Counted from the first letter of the stretch, positions 24,954 through 35,264 are shown. The stretch: DNA of 64,000 nucleotides from Colwellia piezophila ATCC BAA-637 (GCF_000378625.1 NZ_KB905176.1:32448-96447), one strand, 5' to 3'. Notes: generated by a model from the sequence alone, not told the origin. Numbers and translations are program-made.

Positions 24954-27296
24954 TTAAGCCGCTTCAATCGATTTTTTAATCGGTGTTTCAACTACTTCAT
25001 CCACGCTTTGTGTCGCTTTTTCCTTATCAAGCAACATAAGTAATGGTGGCAGGAATAAGAAATCAACGATAAGTGCGATAAAGATGGTCAATGCTGTTAG
25101 GAAGCCCATATCAGCATTCATTTTAAATGATGATTGTGCCAAGACAGTAAAGCCGGCTACGAGTACAAAAGTAGTGATCCATAGTGCGCGTCCGACATTA
25201 TCAAAGGCATAGTGCACCGCTTCTTTCGGGTTGGCATTTTTATCACGTCTGGCATGAAGGTACTTACTTAAAAAGTGCACGGTATCATCAACAACAATGC
25301 CTAACGTCATACCAATAACAACCGATAAACCAAGGCCTACTTGTCCACTATATAATCCCCAAATACCAAAACCTATCGCCGCCGGTGCTAAGTTAGGTAA
25401 TAAACTGATTAAACCAAAGCGCCAGCTTTTTAAGGCTACACCTAATAAAATTGAAATTAAGATGAGTGCCAGTGTGGTACCGATAAGCATGCTAATAATA
25501 TTACGTTGGCCGATATGGGCAAACATTAAACTTGGGCTAGCAAAGTCAACTTCATACTGTGGCGCGTGTTGAGCAAACCAGGCAATCATCTCTCCTTCAA
25601 TATGAATCAGCTCGTTGCTAGTCATATTTTTAAAGGTCACCACGATTTTTGACGCTGATTTATCAACATCTAATTGGTTATTTAAATCTAAGCCGTAAGG
25701 TAGAGACATTTCATACAACAATAAATATTGCGCCGACATCTCTTGGCTATCGGGTAATTTATACCAACTAGGATCATCAGCATGCATATTCTTATTGAGA
25801 CGCTTTAAGGTATCGGTAATTGTATTAACATGATCCGTTTCAGGACGCTCACGTAACCAATCACTAAAGTCACTAACACTGCGTAAGTATTTCGGATCAT
25901 TAATGCCGCTTGATTTACCGGTTTTTACCGAAATTTCAACCACCATCATGCCCGATAAGTTATCTTGCATAAAATCAGTTGCCGCACGGTATGGCACGGT
26001 TTCATCGAAATACTTAACAAAATCATCATTAAGTTCATTGTTAGGAATGAACATGATTGAGGCGATAATAAGCACACTGGTTAAAGGTAATAAGACTTTA
26101 CGTTTGGCAATAACAAAGTCTGCCAATTTAGCCATAATGTCTTTTTTACCCTCACTCTGCACTTTAACGCGCACCGGTAATACCGTAAGTAATGCTGGGA
26201 AAATAGTAACCGAAAAAACAAAGGCCAACATCACGCCAATAGCGACTAAATTCCCTAAGTCTCTAAAGGGTGGCGAGTCAGAAAAATTCATGCTTAAAAA
26301 GCCAATCGCGGTGGTAATACTGGTTAAGAAAATAGGTTGTAAGTTGATTTTGATACTACGGGCAATGGCGGTACGTTTATCAGCGCCTTGTCGCATTTCA
26401 TAAAACATAGAGGTGAGTATGTGAATACAATCGGCTACCGCTAAGGTCAATATCATCGTTGGCGCTGATGATGATGGCCCAGTCAAATAAAAGCCTAACC
26501 AACCGGCAAGCCCCATGGTAGTAACAATACTCATAATAATAACAAGTACCGTGGCGATAGTACCGGTGATAGTTCTTAGCAATAACCCTATGGTGATAAT
26601 AACCACAAGAAACATTAACGGAATAAGTGTTGTACCATCATTAATTGAAGCTTCACCAAAGGAAGTGTTCATCATAATCATGCCCGACAGATACACGTCT
26701 ACTTCAGGGTGATCTGCTAAAAACTGTGCTTTAATAGCACGGACACTCGCCGCAACTTCGGGTGTTTCCGCCATAGGGTCAACGCCCGGCAATTGCACGG
26801 TAACGTTAACAACTGAAACATGACCTGTTTTAGAGATTATTTTATTAACCAGTAAAGGTTCGCTAATGGCAATATTCTTGATTTTATCAAGCTTGTCATT
26901 GGTTAAGTTACCGGTAGACATAACAAGATCTTCAACGATCATGTCGTCTTCTTCAGCGTAGGTATATTGAAAATTAGTGACTGAATCAACCCGTGTTGAA
27001 TAAGGTACTTGCCAACTTTCTTTAGTTAATGCTTTTAGTGCCGCCAAATGCTCTGCGGTAAAAACATTGCCGTCTTTTGGTACCACGACAAAAGAAACAT
27101 TATCGCTTTTGGCATAGACTTTTTGCATTGACTCAAAAGCCGTTAACTGTGGGTTTTCTTCACTAAAGAATACTCGGTAGTCACTTTTGAATTCTAACTT
27201 TTGTGCCCCCATTCCCGCTATTATCGCGAAGGTAATACACACAAGTATCACCCAAAATGGATTTTTACCAACAAAATTATAGAGTTTGTCTCTCAT
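24954..27296 (-). CDS. RND-superfamily (MMPL-type) exporter
   Basis: A 780-residue membrane protein with the duplicated plan of small RND proteins: one transmembrane helix (about 13-30), a periplasmic loop (about 31-215), five helices (about 216-380), a second single helix (about 400-415), another periplasmic loop and five more helices ending near 765. The two halves each have a sterol-sensing-domain-like cluster, with TLAVADCIHILTS and GIVVDDTVHFLSKY containing the charged residues of the proton relay. It probably exports a lipid-like molecule. It is the first gene of an operon with LolA-like and beta-barrel partners, downstream of a TetR operator at 27350-27362. Confidence 0.85.
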   Translation of the reverse strand: MRDKLYNFVGKNPFWVILVCITFAIIAGMGAQKLEFKSDYRVFFSEENPQLTAFESMQKVYAKSDNVSFVVVPKDGNVFTAEHLAALKALTKESWQVPYSTRVDSVTNFQYTYAEEDDMIVEDLVMSTGNLTNDKLDKIKNIAISEPLLVNKIISKTGHVSVVNVTVQLPGVDPMAETPEVAASVRAIKAQFLADHPEVDVYLSGMIMMNTSFGEASINDGTTLIPLMFLVVIITIGLLLRTITGTIATVLVIIMSIVTTMGLAGWLGFYLTGPSSSAPTMILTLAVADCIHILTSMFYEMRQGADKRTAIARSIKINLQPIFLTSITTAIGFLSMNFSDSPPFRDLGNLVAIGVMLAFVFSVTIFPALLTVLPVRVKVQSEGKKDIMAKLADFVIAKRKVLLPLTSVLIIASIMFIPNNELNDDFVKYFDETVPYRAATDFMQDNLSGMMVVEISVKTGKSSGINDPKYLRSVSDFSDWLRERPETDHVNTITDTLKRLNKNMHADDPSWYKLPDSQEMSAQYLLLYEMSLPYGLDLNNQLDVDKSASKIVVTFKNMTSNELIHIEGEMIAWFAQHAPQYEVDFASPSLMFAHIGQRNIISMLIGTTLALILISILLGVALKSWRFGLISLLPNLAPAAIGFGIWGLYSGQVGLGLSVVIGMTLGIVVDDTVHFLSKYLHARRDKNANPKEAVHYAFDNVGRALWITTFVLVAGFTVLAQSSFKMNADMGFLTALTIFIALIVDFLFLPPLLMLLDKEKATQSVDEVVETPIKKSIEAA

Positions 27297-27349
27297 GGTT
27301 AAGCTCCTTATATTCTTAAATTTTCTTAATTAAATAAGTATTTTTTAGA

Positions 27350-27362
27350 TGACGAATCGTCA
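27350..27362. promoter_or_regulatory. TetR-type operator upstream of the RND operon
   Basis: TGACGAATCGTCA, an almost perfect 13-bp palindrome, lies 54 bases before the RND start codon. The same 13-mer occurs twice upstream of the adjacent tetR-family gene (28261-28273 and 28275-28287), which makes it the likely binding site of that repressor. Confidence 0.8.
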
Positions 27363-27472
27363 CCTTACAGTTCAAAAAAATGCGGTGATGCACCGCACAA
27401 AATTCGTATTAATTTTCCTAACAAATATTGGCTAAAGAACTACTTGCTAAAGAAAGAGTCGCTAAAGCGAGG

Positions 27473-28240
27473 TTAGCTAAAACTATCAAAGTTTAGCTCA
27501 CGCCCTTTTGCCTTAATTTTTGCTAATTCTTCAGGAAATAATTCAGCTAAAGCAATTTTCAACTCCGCGCAATGGCTGCTATCTTTACTTAAAGGCTGCC
27601 AACCCATGCCGTCATAAAGCAAATTACTAAGGTTAAATAGCTCACGTTCAACAATCAAACTGGTTCTACCGCTACACTGTTCAACTTCGCCAGACAGTAG
27701 CGTAATAGCACCATAGGCCATCGACCAGTTGCTAAAGCATAATTGCTGTATATCCATATTCAAAGGCAGTGCTAGATTGCCATCGTTTAGGCCATCTTCG
27801 ACAATGCCGTGAATTGAAGTCATTAATTTAACTTCTAATCGTTCACCCTCATTAATATGCTTTTCACTTGATTTACCTACGACATTAGGCGATTTAGCGC
27901 ATAGCACAGTTTGAAACAATGCTGGGTATAACATTGCATAAAGCAGATAGGAAAAATTTAATAACAACATGCGAGAGCGCGCACAACCTTTAAATTGATA
28001 GGCGCGATAAAATAAATCGGCTAGTAGACCAATGGCATGATTACTGATAGCTAACAATAAATCTTCTTTACCAATAAAGTGTTTATAGACAGTACCTTTT
28101 GAAAAAGGCACTTGGGCAACGACTTTATCCATGGTCAGATTTTCGATACCATTTTGTTGAATCAACAGCACTGCTGAGCTGATTATTTGCAACTCTCTTG
28201 CTTTAAGTGCCGCTTCATCGAGTAACTTAGGTGGTGTCAT
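27473..28240 (-). CDS. TetR family transcriptional repressor
   Basis: A 255-residue regulator with an N-terminal TetR helix-turn-helix (LTMDKVVAQVPFSKGTVYKHF, positions 39-59 in the protein) and a C-terminal helical ligand domain. The operator 13-mer TGACGAATCGTCA occurs twice just before its start and once before the downstream RND gene, so it probably represses itself and the exporter operon until a hydrophobic ligand binds. It lies on the same strand as the exporter genes, upstream of them. The ligand is unknown. Confidence 0.88.
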   Translation of the reverse strand: MTPPKLLDEAALKARELQIISSAVLLIQQNGIENLTMDKVVAQVPFSKGTVYKHFIGKEDLLLAISNHAIGLLADLFYRAYQFKGCARSRMLLLNFSYLLYAMLYPALFQTVLCAKSPNVVGKSSEKHINEGERLEVKLMTSIHGIVEDGLNDGNLALPLNMDIQQLCFSNWSMAYGAITLLSGEVEQCSGRTSLIVERELFNLSNLLYDGMGWQPLSKDSSHCAELKIALAELFPEELAKIKAKGRELNFDSFS

Positions 28241-28260
28241 AGGGCCTACTATTTAATATG

Positions 28261-28287
28261 TGACGAATCGTCACTGACGAATCGTCA
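28261..28287. promoter_or_regulatory. Two tandem TetR-type operators before tetR
   Basis: Two copies of TGACGAATCGTCA (28261-28273 and 28275-28287), separated by a single C, lie 21 and 35 bases upstream of the TetR start codon. They imply cooperative autorepression. A third copy is at 27350-27362. Confidence 0.85.
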
Positions 28288-28380
28288 TAATACGCCCAAT
28301 GTAATTATTGTCAACGAATTTGTAACTAAAGTGTACGTGTGAATTTTCTTTCATCGCCATAATATGTGTCACGAGTGATT

Positions 28381-28536
28381 TATGAAAAACACTTTCTGAA
28401 CTACAAACTATTTAGTCGTATCTAGGAGTCAACTTTTACCACTAAGGAAACATTGGCACTAGGTTAGGATTAGTGCCAAAAATCAAACGGCTTGGGGTAG
28501 TCTGTTTATGATCACTGCTACCACAAAGAAGACGTT
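28381..28536. repeat. Dispersed hairpin repeat, copy 1
   Basis: A 155-base stretch that recurs at about 44120-44275 in the same orientation, with roughly nine of ten bases alike over long runs. Its core is a 9-bp stem, TTGGCACTA (28453-28461) with TAGTGCCAA (28471-28479), conserved in both copies. The rest of the 28288-28641 gap shows no gene. Confidence 0.8.
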
Positions 28537-28641
28537 ATATTTTGAGTTCATCAACGTCAACTGTGACCTAAAACAGTCGTTTACTTACCAATCACTCTAT
28601 TGATATTAGCTAACTTATTTACTGCTAAATAAGAGTTAATA

Positions 28642-31600
28642 TTAAGACCATAAAAGGCTTTCGTGATCTGGCAACGATGTTAAAACTTTAACTTTTCCTG
28701 ACTTTACATCTTGTTCCAAACTGCCTGTACGAACTTCATTAATATCAACTTCATAACCAATAGAATCAATGCCTACCCAAGCATTTCTAGCAGATCTTTT
28801 AGCTGCATATAAACAGCAATCGGTAAGTTCTACAACTTCTGTCCAAGAAGTTATCTTATGATGGTTCTTAGGGTGGTAAGTAAAACCAATAGAGCAAGTT
28901 ACAGATAAAGTATTGCAGTCAGTAATTTTAAATTTATATTCTTCTACTGATTTTCTTAATCTTTCTGCCAGCATTGAGGCTCTTTCTTTTGGTATAAACC
29001 TAGAAACGACTAGAAACTCTTCTCCTCCCCATCTAACAAGGTAGTCTGTTGTTCTAAATACTTGGTTTAATAGTAAGGCAAAATCTTTAAGAACTAAATC
29101 ACCTGCTGCATGACCATAGGTATCATTAATGCGTTTGAAATAATCAATATCTATCATGAAATAAATTAGATCTTCTGGGGAACGTCTATTCTCGGTCACA
29201 CTTCGGCGACTTATTAATTCAATATCTACCCCAATATTATTTTCAATAAACCGCCTATTTTTTAGCCCTGTGAGTTGGTCTGTAAAACTGAATTCTTTAA
29301 GCTGTTGATTTGCTTTTTCTAGCTGTTGAGTACGCTCTTCTACTCTTAATTCCAACTCTTTATTTAGCCTAATGGTGGACTCTACTTTAATTTTTTGATT
29401 ATTGTGATATCTAGAGAAAAAGAACACCGTTAATAGGGTATAAATCAAGTAAGCCCACCATGTTCTCCATGGAGCTGGTTGCACAATGATCTTTAACTTT
29501 GTTTCAAGAGAATTAAACCCTATAGATTTAACTGTAAATACATAACTTCCACTTGGTAACTTACCGTAACTGGCAATTCTTTCTCGGTAGTCAGATATTA
29601 CCCACGTCTTATCGAAACCTTCCAATTTATATTCATATTTTTGCTTGTAAGGAAACGAATAATCTAAAGCAGCAAATTTTAATGTGAGTGAGTTTACGGT
29701 GTAATCAACGACTACTTCTTCCATTTTATTTTCTGATATTGGAATGTTGTTATCAGGGGGGAACACTACAGGTAAACCTCTGGTAACCACTCTTTCTATT
29801 GGCATGGCATCAATTAACACATCTGTAATATGAAGGCTAACTGCTGAAGGTTTTGCAATTAGCTCCCTAGGGGAAAACTCGGTAAAGCCGTTTGTAAATG
29901 GAAAAAATAAATTTCCATTGTTACTTTTATACGCCTTACCTAATACAAATTGGATACTAGGAAGTCCATCAATATAGTTAAAATGGGTAGCTAATTTAGG
30001 CTCGTCTGATAGCTTAGTAACACCTTCTTCTGTACCAAACCAAAGATTTCCTGAATTATCTTCTTCAATCGAATATATATTATTATTTAGCAATAAATTA
30101 TCAGTGCTATATTCCGCTAAAATTTCAAATTTAGCATTTGTTTTTGTTAAACCACTTCCGTATGTACCAACCCAAATATTAGTATGTGTATCTTGATATA
30201 TCTCAGTTATATCCTTTCCAAAGTTTTTAGCTAATAAGCTTTCGAACGCTGAAGTTTGAATAAGCTTATTTGTATTTAAGTCAAATAAAGCTAGACCATC
30301 ATTATTTCTCATCCATAGCTTATTATTCACATCAATGACCAAGTCTCGAGCAAGACCTAATTCAATTGGTGAATGGCGTTTAAAGGTATTATCCTCAATT
30401 CGAAATGAAAATAGGCCTAGATCTGTCCCTAACCATAGTCGACCAGAATTATCATTTACAATATTGGTTACTAATAAATCGTTTGTTTCGGTAGGTTTGA
30501 AAGCCTCAAGTTGATTGGTTCGAAGATTGTATAAGATAAGTCCGCTATCAGTACCAAGCCAATATGTATCATCTCCATCTCTCAATATTTCCCATATTTG
30601 AGATTCTTCAATATCAATTATGGGCGAAATAGTATTCGAACTTTTGTTAAATAAGTTAAGCCCCTTAGAAGTTCCAATTAACAAGTTACCTTGCTTAGTT
30701 TCAGAAAAACTAATGATTACGTCGCTTTTGAGATTGTGATTTGAATATGGGCGATTACGAATAAATGAGAACTCATTAAACAAAGGGTTTAGAATGCTTA
30801 TCCCTGAACCATTTGTGCTAATCCAAAGGTTTTTCTGCTGATCGATAAACAAATGTCTGATTGAATTATCAACAAGTGAGGATTTATTTTCATTTCGTTG
30901 GTATATCTTTGAAATATGGGAGTTTGAATTAAAGTGAATTAAGCCGTCTCCTTTAGTTCCTAACCAAAATCTGACACCATCCTCACTTGAGATAGATGTA
31001 ATTTCTGGTTCAACAATTTTACCGTTAATGATTAACTTTATAGACTCAAATATCCCCTGTTTTTTATCATATTTGACAAGACCTTCAGTTGTTCCTAATA
31101 GGAGGGTATTACCTTGGTTATACAGAGCCCACAGCCCATCTTTTAGAAGTTTACGGTTTCCTGTTTTTTTATTTGAAAAAGAAACGATAGACTTAGAAGT
31201 AATATCAATACGATTCAAACCTTTATGAGTAGCAACCCAAATAAATCCACTCTGATCCTGTTTAATATCACTAATATATTTTGAACTTATTGAGTTGGGC
31301 TTCTCATCACTAGAGGTGTATCGATTGAATTTTCCATCACCTTCATAACGGTTTAACCCTCCACCCATAGTAGCAATCCATAGTTGCTGTTTCTTATCAA
31401 TAAACAAGCGCCAGACATAGTCATGACTTAGGGAAGTATAGTTGTTATCATCATGTTTGAAATTCTTAAATTTTTCTGACTGTGGGTCAAAGTAATTAAG
31501 CCCTCCCATAGTTCCAATCCATAGATTGCCTAACTGATCTTCTACAATCGACGTAACGCTATTATGAGTAAGACCTTTGCTGTCAGGGGTAGCTTTAAAT

Positions 31601-31842
31601 ATTTTGAAATTATATCCATCATACCTAGCGAGTCCAACAGATGTACCAACCCAGATAAAGCCATTTTTAGCTTGCATTACAACTTGAACAGTATCATGCG
31701 GAAGGCCGTCAGCAACGTTTAAAATTTTGAAACGAAAATTTTCGCTACTGGCAGCTGATGCCAACGAGTGCAATAAAAAAAATAAAGCAAAAAATAAAAA
31801 TTTTATAGGCAAAACAACACCATGAATGTTTTCTATATCCAA
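28642..31842 (-). CDS. Propeller-sensor diguanylate cyclase (Reg_prop, Y_Y_Y, GGDEF)
   Basis: A 1066-residue inner-membrane enzyme predicted to make cyclic-di-GMP in response to a periplasmic signal. A signal peptide (about 1-31) is followed by two beta-propellers built of repeats such as GNLWIGTMGGLNYFDP (about 40-640), a Y_Y_Y domain (about 735-800, EYKLEGFDKTW), a transmembrane helix (about 805-822), a coiled coil (about 830-870) and a GGDEF domain (about 875-1030). The active site reads RWGGEEF, and an inhibitory I-site RTTD lies exactly five residues before GGEEF. It is a paralogue of the 37519-40851 protein, but its repeats are diverged rather than homogenised. Confidence 0.9.
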   Translation of the reverse strand: MDIENIHGVVLPIKFLFFALFFLLHSLASAASSENFRFKILNVADGLPHDTVQVVMQAKNGFIWVGTSVGLARYDGYNFKIFKATPDSKGLTHNSVTSIVEDQLGNLWIGTMGGLNYFDPQSEKFKNFKHDDNNYTSLSHDYVWRLFIDKKQQLWIATMGGGLNRYEGDGKFNRYTSSDEKPNSISSKYISDIKQDQSGFIWVATHKGLNRIDITSKSIVSFSNKKTGNRKLLKDGLWALYNQGNTLLLGTTEGLVKYDKKQGIFESIKLIINGKIVEPEITSISSEDGVRFWLGTKGDGLIHFNSNSHISKIYQRNENKSSLVDNSIRHLFIDQQKNLWISTNGSGISILNPLFNEFSFIRNRPYSNHNLKSDVIISFSETKQGNLLIGTSKGLNLFNKSSNTISPIIDIEESQIWEILRDGDDTYWLGTDSGLILYNLRTNQLEAFKPTETNDLLVTNIVNDNSGRLWLGTDLGLFSFRIEDNTFKRHSPIELGLARDLVIDVNNKLWMRNNDGLALFDLNTNKLIQTSAFESLLAKNFGKDITEIYQDTHTNIWVGTYGSGLTKTNAKFEILAEYSTDNLLLNNNIYSIEEDNSGNLWFGTEEGVTKLSDEPKLATHFNYIDGLPSIQFVLGKAYKSNNGNLFFPFTNGFTEFSPRELIAKPSAVSLHITDVLIDAMPIERVVTRGLPVVFPPDNNIPISENKMEEVVVDYTVNSLTLKFAALDYSFPYKQKYEYKLEGFDKTWVISDYRERIASYGKLPSGSYVFTVKSIGFNSLETKLKIIVQPAPWRTWWAYLIYTLLTVFFFSRYHNNQKIKVESTIRLNKELELRVEERTQQLEKANQQLKEFSFTDQLTGLKNRRFIENNIGVDIELISRRSVTENRRSPEDLIYFMIDIDYFKRINDTYGHAAGDLVLKDFALLLNQVFRTTDYLVRWGGEEFLVVSRFIPKERASMLAERLRKSVEEYKFKITDCNTLSVTCSIGFTYHPKNHHKITSWTEVVELTDCCLYAAKRSARNAWVGIDSIGYEVDINEVRTGSLEQDVKSGKVKVLTSLPDHESLLWS

Positions 31843-32222
31843 AAAGATAACTTAACATATTCTTTGGGTAGTTGTTGCTTAGTATCAAAACTTCTGAATT
31901 TTTTAAGCTAGATAAATTTAGAAGCTCTCACGTAAGATAATGGTACAAAATACCTTTTTGAGAAGGCTTTCAAGTTTTGTAAATACCAAACTTAAAGCCG
32001 ATAACCCTAATGTCTGGTCTAGTCGGAGTTGCTGTCGTAAGAGAAACAAGTTCTAGCGTCAACTATGCGCTTAGTTGACATGCCGTAGTGGGGGATCTTA
32101 ACGACAACTGATAGCCAAAAGCCGACATTAGATGAGGGCTGGTCTTTAGGTCAACTGCTCGCTAAAAGAAGACATCATGCATCTACAAGTGATGTCTTGT
32201 GGCTACAGTTATTTCTAACATG
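31843..32222. other. Gene-free gap with a dispersed repeat
   Basis: I see no gene. Positions 32105-32175 form a 71-bp repeat whose inverted copy is at 62659-62729. The segment 32041-32080 has related words (AGTTGACATGCC, ACGACAACTG) that also occur in other deserts of this window. It includes the promoter region of the propeller cyclase gene. Confidence 0.6.
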
Positions 32223-33770
32223 CTATTCATAACCAAATTTATAATCACTGTTACAGATTAAATAATTTTTAAACTCTTTCAGCGGTAAAGCTTTCGAATA
32301 ATACCAGCCTTGTCCAAATTCAATATCCATTTTTAATAACTCGTCCACTTGTAATCTATTTTCAATCCCCTCAGCAATAACAGTAGCTTCAAGGTTATCA
32401 GCTATTGAAACAATATAAGGTATTAAGGTAGATCTAATAGAGCCTGTTTCAACTTCATCTACAAAAGATTTATCAATTTTTAAGGTGTCAATATCTAACA
32501 GTTTTAACTGAGATAAATTAGAGTAACCTGTACCAAAGTCATCAATGGATATTTTTATGCGGCTTTTTGAAAGCGTTTCTAATGTATTACCTATTTTATT
32601 AAAATGTAGCTCTTCGTCTTCCGTTACCTCAAAGAAAATTTGAAGATTAGATGTTACATCTTTTAACAGTTCAATTCCTTTAAGGATATTACCGTTATTT
32701 ATATCTTTTGGAAAAACATTAATGGATAGGTAAAATGGCGTGTCATCAGCTTGAATATCTTTAAAATCATCAATTGCTTGTAAGATAAGAGTCTCAGTCA
32801 TCTGCCAAGACATGTCTAATTCACTAACAACTGAAATAAATTGGTCAGGGTAAAGAGGACCTATATTATCTTCAAATCGAGCAAGCAGTTCACAACCAAT
32901 GACTTTATCTGTTTTCAATTCAACAATAGCTTGATAATGTGGCTTAATACACTTGAATGATAAACCTAATTTGACTCTCCGTTTAGTACTATAAATGTAA
33001 CTATAAATCCATCCATAAACATGTAAAGCGGTAATCCCTGAAATTAAAGATATTAAAATTAAAATCAATAAAATAAGTACAGTTTGAAATTCCGAAAAAT
33101 TTTTATGATGAACAGCTACACATACTCCTCCTTTAGGTCCGCAAAATTCCAGAGAGTGTGATAATAATCCTGTACTAAAGTATTGTTTACTACTTGTTGC
33201 CTTATGTTGAAAAACCCCACTTTTTCCATAAAGATGAGTTATCTCATCACCTTTCTTTGCTAACACTTCATATTCTTTAAACTTTAAGTGTTCATTTAAA
33301 ATACTTTTAATTGACATCGCTACATTGTAATTCCCTTTATGGATAACAATACCTTGAATTGTCATATCAAAAGTTATCAATTTATGATCGAACCAAAACT
33401 TATGCCCTTCAAACATATAGTCATGCATAGATTCCTTTATTGGTTTTTCTAATATTCCTACTCCAGTTGTACAAATTAGCAAGTCGTTTTTAAAGAAACC
33501 AATGTCCTTAATATCATTAGATTGAAATTGATATTTACGCATTTTTAATAAGTTTTCATCGGAGCAATTAGAAAAATCTTGCTTGTTTAATAAATCTATA
33601 ACGCTAAATGCTTGCCTACTGGCATCCAATAAATCTATAAATATATTTTGACCCTGTTCGGAAAGCTGATTTTTTAAAGTGTAGGAATATATGTAAAAAA
33701 TGATGGTTAAACTAATAAGCATTCCACTTATAAACGCTAAAAGCTTTGCAATTGAATTCAGTTTTATCAT
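32223..33770 (-). CDS. CSS-motif / EAL cyclic-di-GMP phosphodiesterase
   Basis: A 515-residue membrane protein predicted to hydrolyse cyclic-di-GMP to pGpG. Two helices (about 8-30 and 230-253) flank a periplasmic CSS-type sensor domain, with cysteines at NCSDENLL (about 63-70), LICTTGV and CGPKGGVC. The C-terminal EAL domain (about 262-505) keeps catalytic residues: ELLAR (for EALLR), INVFP, FEVTEDE, IDDFGTGYSN, KIDKSF, AEGIE and GQGWYYS. CSS-EAL proteins respond to periplasmic redox state through their cysteines. It lies on the same strand as a GGDEF gene just upstream (138-base gap), so the two may balance each other. Confidence 0.88.
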   Translation of the reverse strand: MIKLNSIAKLLAFISGMLISLTIIFYIYSYTLKNQLSEQGQNIFIDLLDASRQAFSVIDLLNKQDFSNCSDENLLKMRKYQFQSNDIKDIGFFKNDLLICTTGVGILEKPIKESMHDYMFEGHKFWFDHKLITFDMTIQGIVIHKGNYNVAMSIKSILNEHLKFKEYEVLAKKGDEITHLYGKSGVFQHKATSSKQYFSTGLLSHSLEFCGPKGGVCVAVHHKNFSEFQTVLILLILILISLISGITALHVYGWIYSYIYSTKRRVKLGLSFKCIKPHYQAIVELKTDKVIGCELLARFEDNIGPLYPDQFISVVSELDMSWQMTETLILQAIDDFKDIQADDTPFYLSINVFPKDINNGNILKGIELLKDVTSNLQIFFEVTEDEELHFNKIGNTLETLSKSRIKISIDDFGTGYSNLSQLKLLDIDTLKIDKSFVDEVETGSIRSTLIPYIVSIADNLEATVIAEGIENRLQVDELLKMDIEFGQGWYYSKALPLKEFKNYLICNSDYKFGYE

Positions 33771-33908
33771 ATAAGCAACCTTCTTATAATTTATAGCGTA
33801 ATAATGGGAAATTAAATCAGGGGATCTGTGTCAAGTTATTTTTAATGCGATTACCCTACCAGTGTGACTGAATTTACTTGACCAGGTCACACTTTGTTAT
33901 TAGGATAA

Positions 33909-35264
33909 TTAGTTTATAACGTATTGATCTCGTCCGTTCTTTTTAGCTTGGTACAGTGCTATATCTGAATGTTTTAATGATTGTTTAAGGTTGTTTTTAT
34001 TTTCAACTTTAGTGATACCAATACTTACCGTTAAGTTAATGTCTTCTTTAAACAATAATTTTTTCGTTATTATTAAAATTTGTTTGGCTAAATCAGTTGC
34101 GGCGACAACATCATCAAGTTCTAACAGGATAAGAAATTCTTCACCTCCTGTACGAATAGCGTATTCATTATTTCTACCTGTAATTCGTGATAAAACATTA
34201 GCAAAACGCCTTAAAACAACATCACCGACATCGTGACCATAAGTGTCATTAATCTGTTTAAAGTGATCTAAATCAAAGCTTAATGCATAACTAAAATTTG
34301 ATTTATGAATGATGCTTTGTAAATAGCGACCATTATATAAATTGGTCATACTATCTATGTACATTTGTTTTTTAAACTTAAATAGCGTCATAATGAGTAC
34401 CACGATGAGCGTATTAAAAATAAACAATGCTAATGATATGAGAGAAATAAATACACCATTAAGTTGAGGTTCCTCTACTTCAATAACCGCTTCCCAATAA
34501 CCATATTCTAACTTTATCTTTTTAATTAAATTATTAGGGTTTTCAAATAATTCGTTGTTCCCATAAAAGGCATTTTCTCTGTTACTTTCATCCGTACCAC
34601 GTAACGCAATATTACCGATTTTTTCTAATTCAAGTGCGTTAATAAGCTTATTAAAATTAATTAAATAAATAACCAAGCCTAAATATACGCCATTAATAAA
34701 AATAGGTTTTCTTACCGCTATGGTATTAATATGTTCACTATCATTGTGTAATACAAATGGGCCTGCTATCCGTGTTTTTTTAGAATCAATCGTTTCAAAT
34801 ATGACATCTCTTTCAACATCAATGCTTGATAAGTCTAATCCCAAAGAATTTAAACGACCAACCGTATTTGCTAAGTGAGTTATGGTTGTATTTGTAGCAA
34901 ATTGAACAGCTAAAAGAGTGTCATCTTTAACAATGATAGCATCTGTAATTTCAATAAATCTATCTTGACTCATTGTCGGATTTAATCGCATTAATCCAGC
35001 TAAACTGTAAAGAGAGGCTGTATTATCTAAAAGTAGCTTACGGATCCCATAAGTAATTGTATCTAATTTAGATATATACGTCGGTAAAGCATCAATTTTT
35101 TTGTAATTTAATAATATTTTTTGAATAATAAAAAACTGCCCCCATACTACCAGAATAAAAATTAATGATATAAAGACAGATTTAACAATAGAAATAAATG
35201 ACACAATAAGAAATCCTGAAATAACAATATAACAATATAACAATATAACAAAATAACATAACAT
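33909..35264 (-). CDS. Membrane GGDEF diguanylate cyclase
   Basis: A predicted diguanylate cyclase, up to 451 residues. It has a transmembrane helix near residues 22-50, a periplasmic sensor of about 210 residues, a second helix (about 265-290) and a GGDEF domain with RTGGEEFLIL. The I-site position reads RNNE rather than RxxD, so feedback inhibition may be weak. The annotated ATG at 35264 lies inside a TTATATTG-type tandem repeat, which encodes the odd MLCYFVILLYCYIV start. A GTG at 35204 (codon 21) with AGGA nine bases upstream is an alternative start giving 431 residues. Confidence 0.85.
   Translation of the reverse strand: MLCYFVILLYCYIVISGFLIVSFISIVKSVFISLIFILVVWGQFFIIQKILLNYKKIDALPTYISKLDTITYGIRKLLLDNTASLYSLAGLMRLNPTMSQDRFIEITDAIIVKDDTLLAVQFATNTTITHLANTVGRLNSLGLDLSSIDVERDVIFETIDSKKTRIAGPFVLHNDSEHINTIAVRKPIFINGVYLGLVIYLINFNKLINALELEKIGNIALRGTDESNRENAFYGNNELFENPNNLIKKIKLEYGYWEAVIEVEEPQLNGVFISLISLALFIFNTLIVVLIMTLFKFKKQMYIDSMTNLYNGRYLQSIIHKSNFSYALSFDLDHFKQINDTYGHDVGDVVLRRFANVLSRITGRNNEYAIRTGGEEFLILLELDDVVAATDLAKQILIITKKLLFKEDINLTVSIGITKVENKNNLKQSLKHSDIALYQAKKNGRDQYVIN
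35222..35264. repeat. Short tandem repeat at a gene start
   Basis: Four or five copies of an ATAACAAT(A/T)-type unit on the plus strand overlap the first codons of the GGDEF gene on the minus strand. Copy-number change would alter or remove the upstream start codon while leaving the internal GTG start intact. Confidence 0.75.
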
